A stretch of DNA of 64,000 bases from Leucogyrophana mollusca (Eukaryota; Basidiomycota; Agaricomycetes; Boletales): assembly GCA_021014945.1 (NCBI GenBank), contig MU266415.1, positions 1 to 64,000 on the forward strand. Direction: 5' to 3'. Shown piece by piece: positions 35,274 to 45,439 of this stretch; position 1 is the stretch's first letter, and each line of letters begins with the position of its first letter. The position numbers were made by a program, and so were the translations under genes. The notes beneath the pieces are model-generated. The model ran no database searches, was not told the DNA's origin, and saw only the letters and a list, made by a program, of their open reading frames with translations.

Positions 35274-38123
35274 ATGCAATGCATCTGGTCGAAAGCATCC
35301 CATAGTTTCTTGCGCAAAGCCACTAGCTCTGCATCTCCATTAGCTACCCAGAAAGCCTTTGCAGCTTCTCGCGGTCGAACTCATTTTACACCAGGAATCC
35401 CGGGACAATTTACATTACCACCAGCTATTCTCAGAAGAGCCATCTCTTCTTCCTCCCGATTTGAGCTCGCGCCTAAGGTGGCTTTGCGACAAAGGTCGCC
35501 CCGTTGCGTGCCAGATGAAACTCTCGACATCCTGCCATCTACACCCCCTTCTTCACTGACGACCGCCCAGATATCCCTTGCAGCCTCCCGCGCCGTTCGC
35601 ATATCATGTCGGAACGGCGCTTTAACAGATGCCGCATACATCATCAATTCTCTTCGAGGTTCAACATTCATCCCAAATCCCCGTGCTCCGAAAATTGGTG
35701 GTCCATTTTTGCCCAAGTTGGACTTTGATCCTATCGACTTTTGTAGGCCAGTGTCACCAGCCCTGTCTGCACACGGCCTTTTGCACCATTTTATCCGCGC
35801 CGGCGAAACGGTGAAAGCACGCCAGTTCGCTCGACAGCTGATCAGAGACGGTATCAGGGTACGGGGAGCAACACTTCACGCGGTTGTCGACACGCAAATA
35901 AACACAGGGACAAAGCTTCCTCGCTCTCTTCTATCCGGAGAGCGACATACTGGCCCAGATATCTTGTCATTAAGACCTGAAATGGCCGCGGACGAAGGCA
36001 CGCGTTATGCACTGTCGCTCCTCCTCCTCGCTCGTAGACACAGGCAACGATGCTCCGACAAAACCTATCAGTCTGTCATTCACGCATGCCTCCTACAAGG
36101 GGAAATCATCGTCGCATCGCTACTGTTCGTCCTCCTTGTCAAGGATTGGGAGGTCAAGCAGAAGATGGCAGCCGGCCTGAAGGCTCAGATCGCTGAAGAA
36201 CAATTACTGCCCAATGGTCCTTCACCAGACCTGCGAAATCGTTGGGCTTCATTGTTGGCAGATGCCAAAAGGTCCCCGCCAAAGCGTCTCATGAGTTCTA
36301 TACTCATGCAATGCGAAGAGAATATGCTGCTCGAACCGAACGAGGAGTCGGCGCAGCCTCTTCGCCACGCTGCCCTCCAGGCCCTCGCAAATATAGCTGG
36401 ACTCCTCGACCGCAGATTGTTACCGTTCACGGATGTTTCTTCCCTCATACGCGTTCTCTCCAGATGTCCGAAAGCATCAGAGAAAGTCTGGGTCTTCGAG
36501 GGCAACCGAGAGAAGCCCAGCCGGGTGGAAGCGTATGGTTACTTCCACCGTGTCCTTCATGAATTCGCGCACTCTTTATCACTGAGAGCTCCTTGTTTCG
36601 GAGGGCAAGAAGTGCAAAGTAGGATGCCGCCTCTCAGCCGGGAAACCTACAATTCCCTCCTGCATTACGCGTTTCGTCATCGCCAGTCGCTCCCACTCGC
36701 CAACCAAGTCCTGCACCACATGGAGCACGAGCGGTCTCCACCGCTGAAGCCGGACATAACAACGTACAATATATTTATGCGATCGAGCACACTGATGAGG
36801 CGGAATGATCTCAGCGAGCTTGCGCTTGCACAATTGCGCTGTGCTAAGGAAAACCAGCAGCATGGCATCTCAGTGCAGCCACCAAAGCCACTTTCCTTGG
36901 TTCACAAGCCCCTCTTGTCTCACAATCAACCTCTGTTCTCCGACTCGAAGAGCGACCCGCGGATAAAGGACCCGCTTTCCGCAGACGTTTACACCCTCAC
37001 GAGCTATATTATGCATCTCACATCGACGGGCCAGCCGCATGTTGTCGCCAAGATCCTATTCCATGTCCTGCCAGAGCTCTCTGCTGTCGACCACCCGTCC
37101 TGGGGAGTTGCTACTGAAGAGGATCGACGGGAGATGCGCAAGCAGAACCGCGACCAGCGACTCGCACGCGCTGTAATTCTTGGTCCGCGTTTTTTCACAG
37201 CTGTGCTGAACGCGCTCTGCAAGGCAGGCAAAACAGGGCTCACGGAGCGTGTATGGCTGCTGGCGAAGGAAGCAGAGCGTGCGAGCTGGATGTGGTCGAA
37301 GCAGTATGGTGATGTGGTGAAGCCGTGGTGCTTACCTGTGCATGCATATACAATCATGTTGCAGTGCTATGGTGCTGAGGCGAGGAAGGGACTGAAGATA
37401 CGCCATCTGGGTCGCGCCGAAGCTGGATGGGTTCCAAAGTCGAGGTCGAAGGTTCGTGGGTGGGCGTACTTCGTTCTTGCAAACAGGAGAGCTCGAAAGG
37501 ACCTGTCTCGACGTACGCTAGCTCTTCGAGCAAGCGCCACGTTATCGAGGGCGATGTTCAGAGGGGCGAAAGACATATACGACACGCTCGTCAGTATAAG
37601 GCAGACCGATGGGCACAGGATGCAAGTCCCTCGTCCGGACGCCCGCTTCTTCAATGCGGCGCTTGAATTATTTGGCCGTCAGCCTTCCATGCGGGCCCGG
37701 TCATATCGCACCTCCCCTGCGCATTGGCGTCACAAGCTCGGGTCGGCGAGTTCGCAATACACGCGGTTCGGGAAGAGGCCTAGAGGCTGGAACCCATTCC
37801 TGGCGCGTCTGGTGAAGGAGATGGCTGCTGCTGGGTATCCAATACCTGCAGCCTTCCAACGCCTGTTCGCTGGACATTGGCCGTATGGGTTCATGCATTT
37901 TAAGGACAAAACAACGCTCAACAAGCAACCATTCAAGTTCCCCCGGCCGCGCAAAATGCCTTTCCGTCCGCATGCCCTGTCGACACTGAGGGAACGGGGC
38001 ATCCCTGTGCGACGCCGGGAATGGACTCAAACAGGCTGCAAATGGAGGTGGAAGAGACGGAGGCGGAAAGTCGAGAGGACTGGCGAAAAACAGTCGGATG
38101 AAGCACTATCGTACAAATCGTAA
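35274..38123 (+). CDS. Pentatricopeptide-repeat protein, probably mitochondrial, 949 residues
   Basis: A single uninterrupted frame, unusual among these intron-rich genes. The N-terminus from MQCIWSKASHSFLRKATSS is rich in Ser, Ala and Arg and nearly free of acidic residues, as expected of a mitochondrial leader. PPR-like helical pairs are visible near residues 460-550 (SRETYNSLLHYAFRH, LANQVLHHME, PDITTYNIFM) and again around 590-620 (VYTLTSYIMHL, VVAKILFHVLP). Fungal PPR proteins of this size bind mitochondrial RNA for processing or translation; the target is unknown. The last 80 residues are strongly basic (GCKWRWKRRRRKV). An ATG 12 codons upstream (35238) is in frame and possible. Confidence 0.75.
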   Translation: MQCIWSKASHSFLRKATSSASPLATQKAFAASRGRTHFTPGIPGQFTLPPAILRRAISSSSRFELAPKVALRQRSPRCVPDETLDILPSTPPSSLTTAQISLAASRAVRISCRNGALTDAAYIINSLRGSTFIPNPRAPKIGGPFLPKLDFDPIDFCRPVSPALSAHGLLHHFIRAGETVKARQFARQLIRDGIRVRGATLHAVVDTQINTGTKLPRSLLSGERHTGPDILSLRPEMAADEGTRYALSLLLLARRHRQRCSDKTYQSVIHACLLQGEIIVASLLFVLLVKDWEVKQKMAAGLKAQIAEEQLLPNGPSPDLRNRWASLLADAKRSPPKRLMSSILMQCEENMLLEPNEESAQPLRHAALQALANIAGLLDRRLLPFTDVSSLIRVLSRCPKASEKVWVFEGNREKPSRVEAYGYFHRVLHEFAHSLSLRAPCFGGQEVQSRMPPLSRETYNSLLHYAFRHRQSLPLANQVLHHMEHERSPPLKPDITTYNIFMRSSTLMRRNDLSELALAQLRCAKENQQHGISVQPPKPLSLVHKPLLSHNQPLFSDSKSDPRIKDPLSADVYTLTSYIMHLTSTGQPHVVAKILFHVLPELSAVDHPSWGVATEEDRREMRKQNRDQRLARAVILGPRFFTAVLNALCKAGKTGLTERVWLLAKEAERASWMWSKQYGDVVKPWCLPVHAYTIMLQCYGAEARKGLKIRHLGRAEAGWVPKSRSKVRGWAYFVLANRRARKDLSRRTLALRASATLSRAMFRGAKDIYDTLVSIRQTDGHRMQVPRPDARFFNAALELFGRQPSMRARSYRTSPAHWRHKLGSASSQYTRFGKRPRGWNPFLARLVKEMAAAGYPIPAAFQRLFAGHWPYGFMHFKDKTTLNKQPFKFPRPRKMPFRPHALSTLRERGIPVRRREWTQTGCKWRWKRRRRKVERTGEKQSDEALSYKS

Positions 38124-38574
38124 GGATGTATAATATCTTGGGCTAGCGCAGCGTCGGGTGTAGTCTTCGCACCGTGACACATACTTGCATGGCATTCACA
38201 ACGGAGGTTCCATTGTCAGCTTCGGGGAGAAGGAGATACCGCAACTCGGCCTGATTTCCCAGTGGTAATGATTCCTTTGGGTCAGAGACATCTTCCCGAT
38301 ACACTTCTGAGCTTAGATCAATAGATACGCATGAGCTTGAGGGGTGGATACATGTTAAACGTTGATGGTGGACGAGTCGAATTCGCGAACTTCAGTTAGG
38401 CTGTCATCGTAGCATCTGGTGATCTCTAAGAGCCATGCTCTTTGGGAGTAATTCACCTAACCGCGGGGCATCGTGACAAGTAAGATAGAACTCGATGTTG
38501 CCACTGGGACTGGGTTGCTGGATTGCATGGTGGATGTAGCTGCGTTGGAGCTGACAACGATAGGGACAGTGATC
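38124..38574. other. 3' flank of the PPR gene
   Basis: No supported coding exon on either strand. Confidence 0.35.
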
Positions 38575-38751
38575 TCAAGGCAGTCTAGGAGCCGAGGGCC
38601 GTCGGGGTACAACGGTAGCATTGTCCCCTCCAGATATTGGGTCAAATCCCAGTGTGCTTCTTTCATTGTGAGCATCTAGCGGTGGGGTGGGATATACATA
38701 AGCGCAGATAAGAGGGTTGCTGCTGCCATCTCGGGAAGAAAAATACGCCAT
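38575..38751 (-). CDS. Possible small gene of 58 codons with its own TATA box
   Basis: A minus-strand frame starting MAYFSSRDGSSNPLICAY and ending SAPRLP. A good TATATATA element lies 50-60 bp upstream. No signal peptide, CaaX end or domain is seen, so neither a secreted protein nor a mating pheromone is indicated. It may also be part of the 3' untranslated region of the IF3 gene, whose stop is only 74 bp upstream. Confidence 0.2.
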   Translation of the reverse strand: MAYFSSRDGSSNPLICAYVYPTPPLDAHNERSTLGFDPISGGDNATVVPRRPSAPRLP

Positions 38752-38801
38752 GCCTGTGCTACCGAAAGCTGGCTTAGATTGGTGGAATCCGACAGAGCAA
38801 G

Positions 38802-38810
38802 ATATATATA
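38802..38810 (-). promoter_or_regulatory. TATA-box-like element
   Basis: ATATATATA, between the IF3 stop codon and the 58-codon frame. Confidence 0.25.
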
Positions 38811-38824
38811 CGCAGCGTGCGTGG

Positions 38825-39472
38825 TCATGAAGGAGTCTGGGGAAGTTTCTGAAACGACATAACAGTTATGGTTTTTTGAACGTCCCTCGCCTTCCATTCC
38901 TTGGCAATATCCGCAAGTGTGGCCGCCATCTCATTGGCGCGAGCTTCCATCTCACTCGGCTTAGGCAGGGGCTGTCTCTTCTTGGGTGCGATTACGATGT
39001 CTACCCTATAGCCCTTCTCCAGCTCCGACCTTGCCTTGGCAAGTTTATGTTCCAGGTCTCCAGCGCCGACACCCCAAGTGACTTGAATCTCCTTTTGTGC
39101 GCTGGCCTTGATACCAGCGCGATGTGCGCGCTGCTGCTCTTTCAGCTTCCGAAAGGACTCCTTCCTGTCAACGATCTTGACAAGAGGCTCTGGTTTTTCT
39201 GACACTAGTTCGACGAGCCAGACCTTTTTGTCGAGGGAGGCAATGAGGGATTTGAGGGACGTTACAGGCTCAAGCTTGCCAGTTTCAGAGTTTACTACGC
39301 GAACGTAGGGGTGGGGTATCTTGTCGCCCGTAAGGCGTGCGACGGGTGCGGCAGATGCGTGGCGAGATGATGAAGGTACGGATGTGGCTATCAGGTGCGG
39401 CGTGACTAGACGCGACGCTAATATTTGATAGCGTGAAATGGTCAACGTTCGGAAGATTGAGTAAGTTGACAT
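38825..39472 (-). CDS. Mitochondrial translation initiation factor IF-3-like, 215 residues
   Basis: Single exon. The first 55 residues form an Arg/Ser-rich leader (STYSIFRTLTISRYQILASR) for import into mitochondria. The IF3 N-domain follows (YVRVVNSETGKLEPVTSL, WLVELVSEKPEPLVKIVD), then a basic linker helix (RKLKEQQRAHRAG), then the IF3 C-domain (KEIQVTWGVGAGDLEHKL, GYRVDIVIAPKKRQPLPKP). IF3 keeps the small mitochondrial ribosomal subunit free and helps choose the initiator tRNA. The order and spacing fit fungal Aim23-type factors. It diverges from the non-coding host gene at 39.7-40.4 kb. Confidence 0.85.
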   Translation of the reverse strand: MSTYSIFRTLTISRYQILASRLVTPHLIATSVPSSSRHASAAPVARLTGDKIPHPYVRVVNSETGKLEPVTSLKSLIASLDKKVWLVELVSEKPEPLVKIVDRKESFRKLKEQQRAHRAGIKASAQKEIQVTWGVGAGDLEHKLAKARSELEKGYRVDIVIAPKKRQPLPKPSEMEARANEMAATLADIAKEWKARDVQKTITVMSFQKLPQTPS

Positions 39473-39755
39473 GAGCGAGCACTATGCGAAGTTAAATTGA
39501 ATGGTGTTTATCTTTGTTCCAGTATGACGTTTAAAGGCTCACCTTGAAAACTTGCCTCAGAAACGGCAAGAACCGAGATGTGGACCAATTAAATCGAAGG
39601 ATTTGGCGGAGGTTGTTTGTCCCAGTTATATTCTAAAGGGTTTGGACAACATGACCAAATAGCTGACCTACTCATAAGCGATTTTTTCTGTTGATCAGTG
39701 ATCTCTCGTCCAAATTTCTCTCTGGTGAGTTTCATTTAAATTTTCTTGTTGTGCG

Positions 39756-39919
39756 GTCGTCGGCGGGATGATATTTTTACTCTACGAGCGCGGGGATTAA
39801 TTTCCAGTCTCTCCATCGCTCAGCTTGTGGACTCGTCTTGAGGACGCTTGCATATACGGGTGCGGGAGTGGGCGCTTCTGTGCAATGACCTTTGAGGTTA
39901 TAGTTATTTGATCGACGAC
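39756..39919 (+). repeat. Intronic structured element, copy 1
   Basis: Bounded by a perfect 7-bp inverted repeat (GTCGTCG 39756-39762, CGACGAC 39913-39919). It shares with copy 2 the blocks CAGTCTC, CGCTCAG, CTCGTCTTGAGGA, GCTTGCA and GGTTATAGTTATTT in the same order. GGGATGATAT just inside the stem is near a C box, but no CTGA D box precedes the closing stem. Confidence 0.5.
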
Positions 39920-40087
39920 TTGCTTGCGCCTTTGTTTTAAATATCAGCAATATCCATTCTGATTATATTTTCTTCCAGTCCTACTGCTCAGATCTGCGAC
40001 TCCATCAACCCACGATCACGTTGCATGCATTCCTCGGGGGACTTTTCATCCAGGTGAGTACTTGCATGCTATTGTCATAAATTATCT

Positions 40088-40256
40088 CTTGGCGGTGGGA
40101 TGAAAGCATATATTTTGCGAGTATGGGGAGGCATAATGCCTTCAGTCTCCTTGTCGCTCAGTAGGCCTACTCGTCTTGAGGAAGCTTGCAATTGGGTGGT
40201 AGGGTTAGGCGCTACCGTGCGATGAACTATTTGTGAAGTTATAGTTATTTTGACCG
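40088..40256 (+). repeat. Intronic structured element, copy 2
   Basis: Same block order as copy 1: GGGATGAAAG near the start, CAGTCTC, CGCTCAG, CTCGTCTTGAGGA, GCTTGCA and GTTATAGTTATTT near the end. It has its own hairpins (AGGCATAATGCCT, GGTAG..CTACC) where copy 1 differs in sequence, hinting at conserved structure. Confidence 0.5.
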
Positions 40257-40482
40257 ATGTTTTTGTTTGCGTATTGGCTGTTTCTCGAGTATCCAAGGCT
40301 TACCCTTTGCTCCTCAGGGCCTTCGAGCTTCTTTTGTGAACTGAGGAGGGGAGATTATAATTTACATGTGGTATGCGACAATCTATCTAGTCTATGTATC
40401 ACTGTAAATTGAATATAAGCTATCTTTTGACTCGACACGCGCTCTGATACAAGCAGCTGACCGGTTACGGCCCTACCGGTCG

Positions 40483-41785
40483 TCATCTACTTGACTCCCC
40501 CCGCTGTTCTTCCCGCTTCGCAGCAGTTGTCCTAAACAACCAAGCGAGGTTTTCGTACACAACGAATGTAACACATGTTCCTGGGAGCACACGAACGAGG
40601 TTGGTGCCAAGGCCGCGATAGAACCCTCTGACGCCCTCCCCTTGCCAGGTCCGTTTGATCGTGACGGGGATGGTGGGGTATAGGTGGGCCGTGGCGTTAT
40701 TCTGCAACTGAAACAGTGAGCTGGAAGAATCAACGGGGAAGAGATGGATCCACCTGTATTCGAGACCGGATAACCTGGTATGGGTATGTCAATGTGAGTG
40801 CCCATAGTTTGCTTGCGCCCGACATGATCGTGTAAGATGTGTTGGACTGTTGGCAATGAGATGATTAGCTTGGGTAACCGCGGATCTCTGCAGAGACCCA
40901 CCAGCTTATCATCTTCAGGCTTCATGGTACGACCAGCTTTAGCGAACCTCTTCCGTTTTTGCTCGAATCCCCAGCGTTTCATTTCTTCGTATGCCATGAA
41001 CTGGACCGCGCCGTTGCTTACACCGACCAAGGCCAGACTTGTCCCTTTCCAAAGGCCCGCCATCCCCTCTGTGCGATATATAGACGAGAGGCCATCTAAG
41101 GGATTGATTGTGAGTATTACGAGTGACCAGAATCAAGACCACGCACCCCATAACCCGCGGTATGAGCTCGGTGATGTCGGCTTCGTGGTGAACATGCGCA
41201 CTTTGACCACCCATATTGGGTTGGTGATTATAGCCGTGGCAGCACCTGTTTACACAGAACGTTAGCACGGTGAGGAGGAAGGACCAGCCCAATGAGAGGA
41301 ATTGCGAACTCGCTTGGGCGGAACAGAGCAAGTATGCTCCAGCAGACATCCTGTAATTGGGATCGTCTCCGGCTGCGCGTTTCTTAAGCATGTTATAACT
41401 ATCTCAGAAGAGGAATTAGCCTCGTAGGAGATAGACCCGAGGAAGAAGCATACAAGAGAAAGTACAGTCCCCAGCTTGACGCGTTTCCGGCGATGTTAGG
41501 TCCGGCTCCACGGTATAAACCTCTCCATCCATCTTGTACTTTAATATCTCTAAGAGAGGTCCATATCTGCTTCCCGATGCCGCCCTCGGGTTTCGAGGTT
41601 GAAACCTGGAGTTTTACTTTGAGCAGGTCGAGTGGGTGCATGCAGAGCACGGCGACGACGCCAGCTCCCAGCCCTGCCGCTGCATGGTCCTGCACAATGG
41701 TTCATGAGTATCGACGAACAGCACAGCTTGGAAGCCAACGAACCAAGGCCGCTGTTGGAAAGAAACTGGCCTGCTGTTGTGCCAT
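40483..41785 (-). CDS. Mitochondrial FAD/folate carrier (Flx1-like, SLC25), 325 residues
   Basis: Seven exons on the minus strand: 41744-41785, 41454-41689, 41310-41398, 41147-41245, 40902-41095, 40754-40846 and 40483-40707; introns 46-64 bp. Three carrier repeats are visible with their signatures: HPLDLLKVKLQV in repeat 1, NPIWVVKVRM in repeat 2 and TYPYQVIRSRIQ in repeat 3. Trp in the second signature (PIW) is typical of the folate/FAD/pyridine-nucleotide branch. The start MAQQQASFFPTAAL joins to DHAAAGLGAG, the usual opening of Flx1 relatives. It would sit in the inner mitochondrial membrane and exchange FAD or folate; which one cannot be told from sequence alone. Confidence 0.88.
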
Positions 41786-42423
41786 GCAACTTGGAAAGAG
41801 CCTGAAAGGTTCTGAGACCGCGAAAATGTCATCACGGAATCGGATGTCCAACGGACAAAATAGCCGGGCCAGGCCGTCCACAGTCACTCCAACCCTTTCT
41901 TATACACCGCTATGATCACACTCGGGGCTGACTCGACCTTATATCTCACTCGCAATGTTTTGGCGCAACCTATCAATGGTTGATGGATTATTGATATCCG
42001 TGGTCTGCTGACCACGAATCGACCTTCTGCCATACACCCGAAGGCTATACTTTCCCAGCGTTTTACCATCCTCGATTCGGTTGAACCTGGCGCCATTCCG
42101 CGCTTGCTGCCACCACCAGTCACATTGGTGCCCTCCATCCATCTATTAATGCACTTTTCAGCGCTAGGAGGACTCTGATGCGGTTTTGAAAGCCGTGCCC
42201 CAGAGTTTACGCCGATAGGGACCTATGGATAGTCGGACTAGAAGCTGTACGTGCACATGCACTTGCTGATGGACGTTGTCTTCCTGGGCGGCTACTGGCC
42301 CTATATACATCGACTTCGTTAATTCTGATTCACGAGGCCCGTCTTATCAAGCCCCACCAACACGATCGGTCTTTCACCCCCGTTGACCAATACTTCTGTA
42401 CGACTAAGTCACGACATTTAATC
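41786..42423. other. Divergent upstream region of the carrier and GPI-protein genes
   Basis: About 640 bp. GTATGTTT-type words are absent; CCCTATATACAT near 42299-42310 may be a TATA box for the gene starting at 42424. No exon is supported. Confidence 0.35.
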
Positions 42424-43135
42424 ATGCATATATTCTCTTTGGCCCTCGGTGTCCTTTCGGCAGCGGTCACCCTACAGGCTGCTCGCGTTGATCCTTATCT
42501 CGCGAACAGGCTTCGAGCGCTTTCTGCGTTCTCGATTAACAAAAGGCAATCCGACAGCGTCCCGTCGCAGTGTACCACTACATGCGACCCCGTGAACAAT
42601 GAAGTCGCTGCGGTGAGTTGATGTCCTTTGGGGAGTTGAAAGCTCGTTCTTAATATTGCCCCTTGTGGCAGGGCTGTCCCATCACTTCATGCTGCTCTCA
42701 GTCATTTGAGACTGCCTACTACGACTGCCTAACGTGTGTCGGGACAGCTGATAACGCCACCGACTACACGGCCGCGCAAGCGGATCTTGACAGTGAGTGT
42801 GGTCTTTGTTCCCATCCAGCACATCTTGCTCATGGTACCTAGATCTCTATGTGACTTGTTACGACTACGGGTATACTCTGCAGAAGTATACCCTTCCCGG
42901 CCAAAACCCTAACCGCACACTCTCGACGTCTCTGGTGCCATCTGCTACCGCACCACCCGCTTCAGCACAGACTACTAGTTATGCCACGACTACCACAGTT
43001 TCAACGTCAACGTCAACGTCCACTTCGACCTCTACATCGGCTTCAGCATCACCGTCGAGTGCAGCAATGACAATTTTGCCGAGTCAGATGTGGATGGGTT
43101 TTGCAGTCGTTCTGGGATTCCTGGGCGCCTTATGA
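42424..43135 (+). CDS. GPI-anchored cell-surface protein, 200 residues
   Basis: Exons 42424-42612, 42672-42792 and 42843-43135 (introns 59 and 50 bp). Signal peptide at residues 1-19 (MHIFSLALGVLSAAVTLQA). A Kex2-like KR site follows (SINKRQ, about residue 40). The middle carries eight Cys residues in a compact domain (QCTTTCDPVNN, GCPITSCCSQS, YDCLTCVG, VTCYDYG). A Ser/Thr/Ala-rich stretch coded by a TCAACG-type repeat leads to a short hydrophobic end (MWMGFAVVLGFLGAL), the standard GPI signal. So the protein is exported, perhaps processed, O-glycosylated and anchored in the membrane or wall. The cysteine pattern is not one I can assign to a named family. Confidence 0.8.
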
Positions 43136-43307
43136 TTTGAGGAGCTTTTCTCTCGCTATTTCTGATTTCTTGGTAGCACAGCTTTCAAAAATTACAGCTG
43201 CAGGCCGAGGGTCGGACTCGCCACGATGCTGTGTGTGTGCTTGGTGCTATATAGTAGTTATTTGATAAACACCAGTCCGCCGAAGTTGTGCGAACACCCC
43301 TTGAACC

Positions 43308-45439
43308 TTACAGCCGCACGTTCGTAGGCATCTTCCTGATAGCCTGCCTCACGCCAAGGTCTCCCAAGACATCCTCTGCTCCGCCGAGAATAGAATCGAA
43401 TGGTGACGTTCGGTGGTACTGCAAATGATAAGGTAAGGGGCGGACAACGAACTGATGAATGTGCACTCACGTTCTCGATAATTTTGCCCATACCAGTCGC
43501 CGTAATACTTCGCCCACCAAATATCTGTGTCGCATCCTCCGCGGTCTCACGACTCGTGCGGGAGACGAATCTAGGTGCTCCCGGTCATCCCCGATGTCTA
43601 GATGACGATGAGGGGTAAAACATACTGTTTTAACAATGCTATGGGTCCTGCTAGCTTGTCAGACTGCTGTGCATATGACATCTGTGGGGGGCGATAGTTA
43701 GTCTAGCAGGTGGGAGTGAGAGTGGACCGCAAACGTTGTTCATTTGGTATGTTATGCTTTCCACCCAGCTCTGTGCGGCCTCGACACGAGCTATCATAGC
43801 TGCGAGCTTCGACCGGATCACCGCTTGTCCGTTCAAAGGCTTTCCGAATGCGGTGCGTTGGTTTGTCCATCTAGAACCGATGCTTTCAGGACCCCAAACC
43901 ATGAACGCTAGGCCAGACTAAGCTCACTTCAAGCACTCCTCGACAACGACCCTCTGCGAGCCAAGACTTTGGCCAGTGATCATCCACCGCTCGTGGTTGA
44001 AGTTGCTTAAGATGACGGTCATGCCGTTGCCGACCTTGCCGAGGGTGTTGGCCACGGGCACACGGACCTTGTCGAATGTGATGGTACAGGTGCCAGCAGT
44101 CGATGAGTATGATGTTTTGATGGGCGTTGTGGAAACACCTTCGCCGCGTTCAATGAGAAGGACGACGAAACCGGCCTGCGATGTGTGGTTCAGCGAAGGG
44201 AGAACAGTATGAGAGTAGGACCCACATCGGTCTTGCAGAGAGTCGTGAAGTAGTCTGAGAAATGGCCATTTGTTATCCACCTTTCACTAGTTAGTAGGTC
44301 TGATGTCAAGGCCGGAAGAATGTCTCACTTCTTGATGCCTGACACTATCCAGTGGTCGCCGTCTCTCACAGCGACCGTCTGTATGCCACCAACATCACTC
44401 CCAGCGAATGCTTCGGTGATTGCAAGAGATATGTACTTCTTGCCAGCCAGAATATCAGGAACAAACCTGGCTTGTTGCTCCGGAGTGCCAAAGTTCAGAA
44501 TGGGGGGAAGGCCGATAACACCGCCGTTCAGAACCCCGTCTAGGAACCCACGCGTCCCGAAACGAGCTAGCTCGGTGTTGATGATTAGCTGTAAGAGGGG
44601 TCGTGAAGTTGGGCTCCAGTGGTCTAACTGCTTACGCTCACTTCGTGAAAGTAGTCGAATTCTTCGGGCTTGACTATACCGCCCATGAGTGTCCGGCCTT
44701 TGAGGTGTTTGCCAGGGCCTATGCGCATTGCCAAGAAGTTCATCTCGCTGCCGGTGATATCAGCATGTTGTTTCTCAGACTCCTGACCAGTACGACCGCA
44801 CCTCAATTTATCGACAACTTCCTGGGAGATCTTCTTCCCGCTGTCCTCGCACCGAATCGCTTCGGGCTGCACAACCTCCACGAACAATTTTCGAATGGCT
44901 TTGTGGAATCTCCGGTGGTTATCATTATAGTACGGACTAGAGTAGCCTGGGCTGAGCCATGTTGGCTCAGCGTAGGGAACTTGCGAGACTTCGCCTGGGG
45001 CGAGGGGCTTAATGGTTTCCTCCTGGCCTTGAATTGAGCCGATCTGTAGCCGTGCGTACTGTGGTCTGTGCAAGACTTCTTGACGATGCAGACCGAAGAA
45101 CACTTGCGTGGCGTCTTGACCGGCTAGTCGGAATAGTTGTATGTACTCAGATCGTGTTAAGAGTATGTATGCTTACCTACTGATTCTGCGTAGAGTACGC
45201 TGGCGCCTCCGGGATGCAGGTCTGCGAACCGGGACACGTCGTATACCTTGGAGTCTATGACAATCCACTACGACTATGATCAAACAAGGTCCTTGGTTGC
45301 GGGGATGGAAGGAGCCTCACAAGGTCCCCCTCTTTGTTGTGCTGCGAGGAATAAGAAGTAAGTAGAGGTCCGAGGGACCTGGAGTATGTATTACCTGCGA
45401 GACTTCATCGACGGTGAATTCCTTCAGTACTTTCGACAT
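43308..45439 (-). CDS. Cytochrome b5-acyl-CoA dehydrogenase fusion, 516 residues
   Basis: Twelve exons on the minus strand: 45395-45439, 45321-45341, 45177-45267, 44802-45123, 44642-44747, 44329-44588, 44226-44280, 43928-44175, 43735-43870, 43626-43681, 43471-43570 and 43308-43418; introns 48-57 bp. Residues 1-80 are a cytochrome b5 domain: [15 protein letters not shown], heme ligand His in LHPGGAS and the second in FFGLHR. After a linker comes an acyl-CoA dehydrogenase: [14 protein letters not shown] (FAD/substrate signature), [25 protein letters not shown] and the C-terminal helical domain to [13 protein letters not shown]. The enzyme desaturates acyl-CoA esters with FAD; the fused b5 could carry the electrons away. 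Such fusions are known in fungi. No PTS1 or clear mitochondrial leader is seen. Confidence 0.9.

Larger units (their letters stand above)
39690..40420 (+). ncRNA. Probable spliced non-coding host gene with two intronic RNA-like elements
   Basis: Strong splice signals define two introns, CTCTCTG|GTGAGT at 39724/39725 to TCTTCCAG at 39978, and TCATCCAG|GTGAGT at 40053/40054 to CTCCTCAG at 40317. The 75-nt exon between them (39979-40053) and the flanking exons have no open frame worth the name. The introns are 254 and 264 bp, four to five times the usual length, and each contains a diverged copy of the same element. This is the layout of snoRNA host genes: junk exons with RNA-bearing introns. 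Transcript ends are guessed. The RNA class is not identified. Confidence 0.5.

Noticed and set aside
39756..40256. Assigning the intronic elements to C/D-box snoRNAs
   Set aside because: C-box-like words are imperfect and no CTGA D box precedes the closing stem, so the class is left open.
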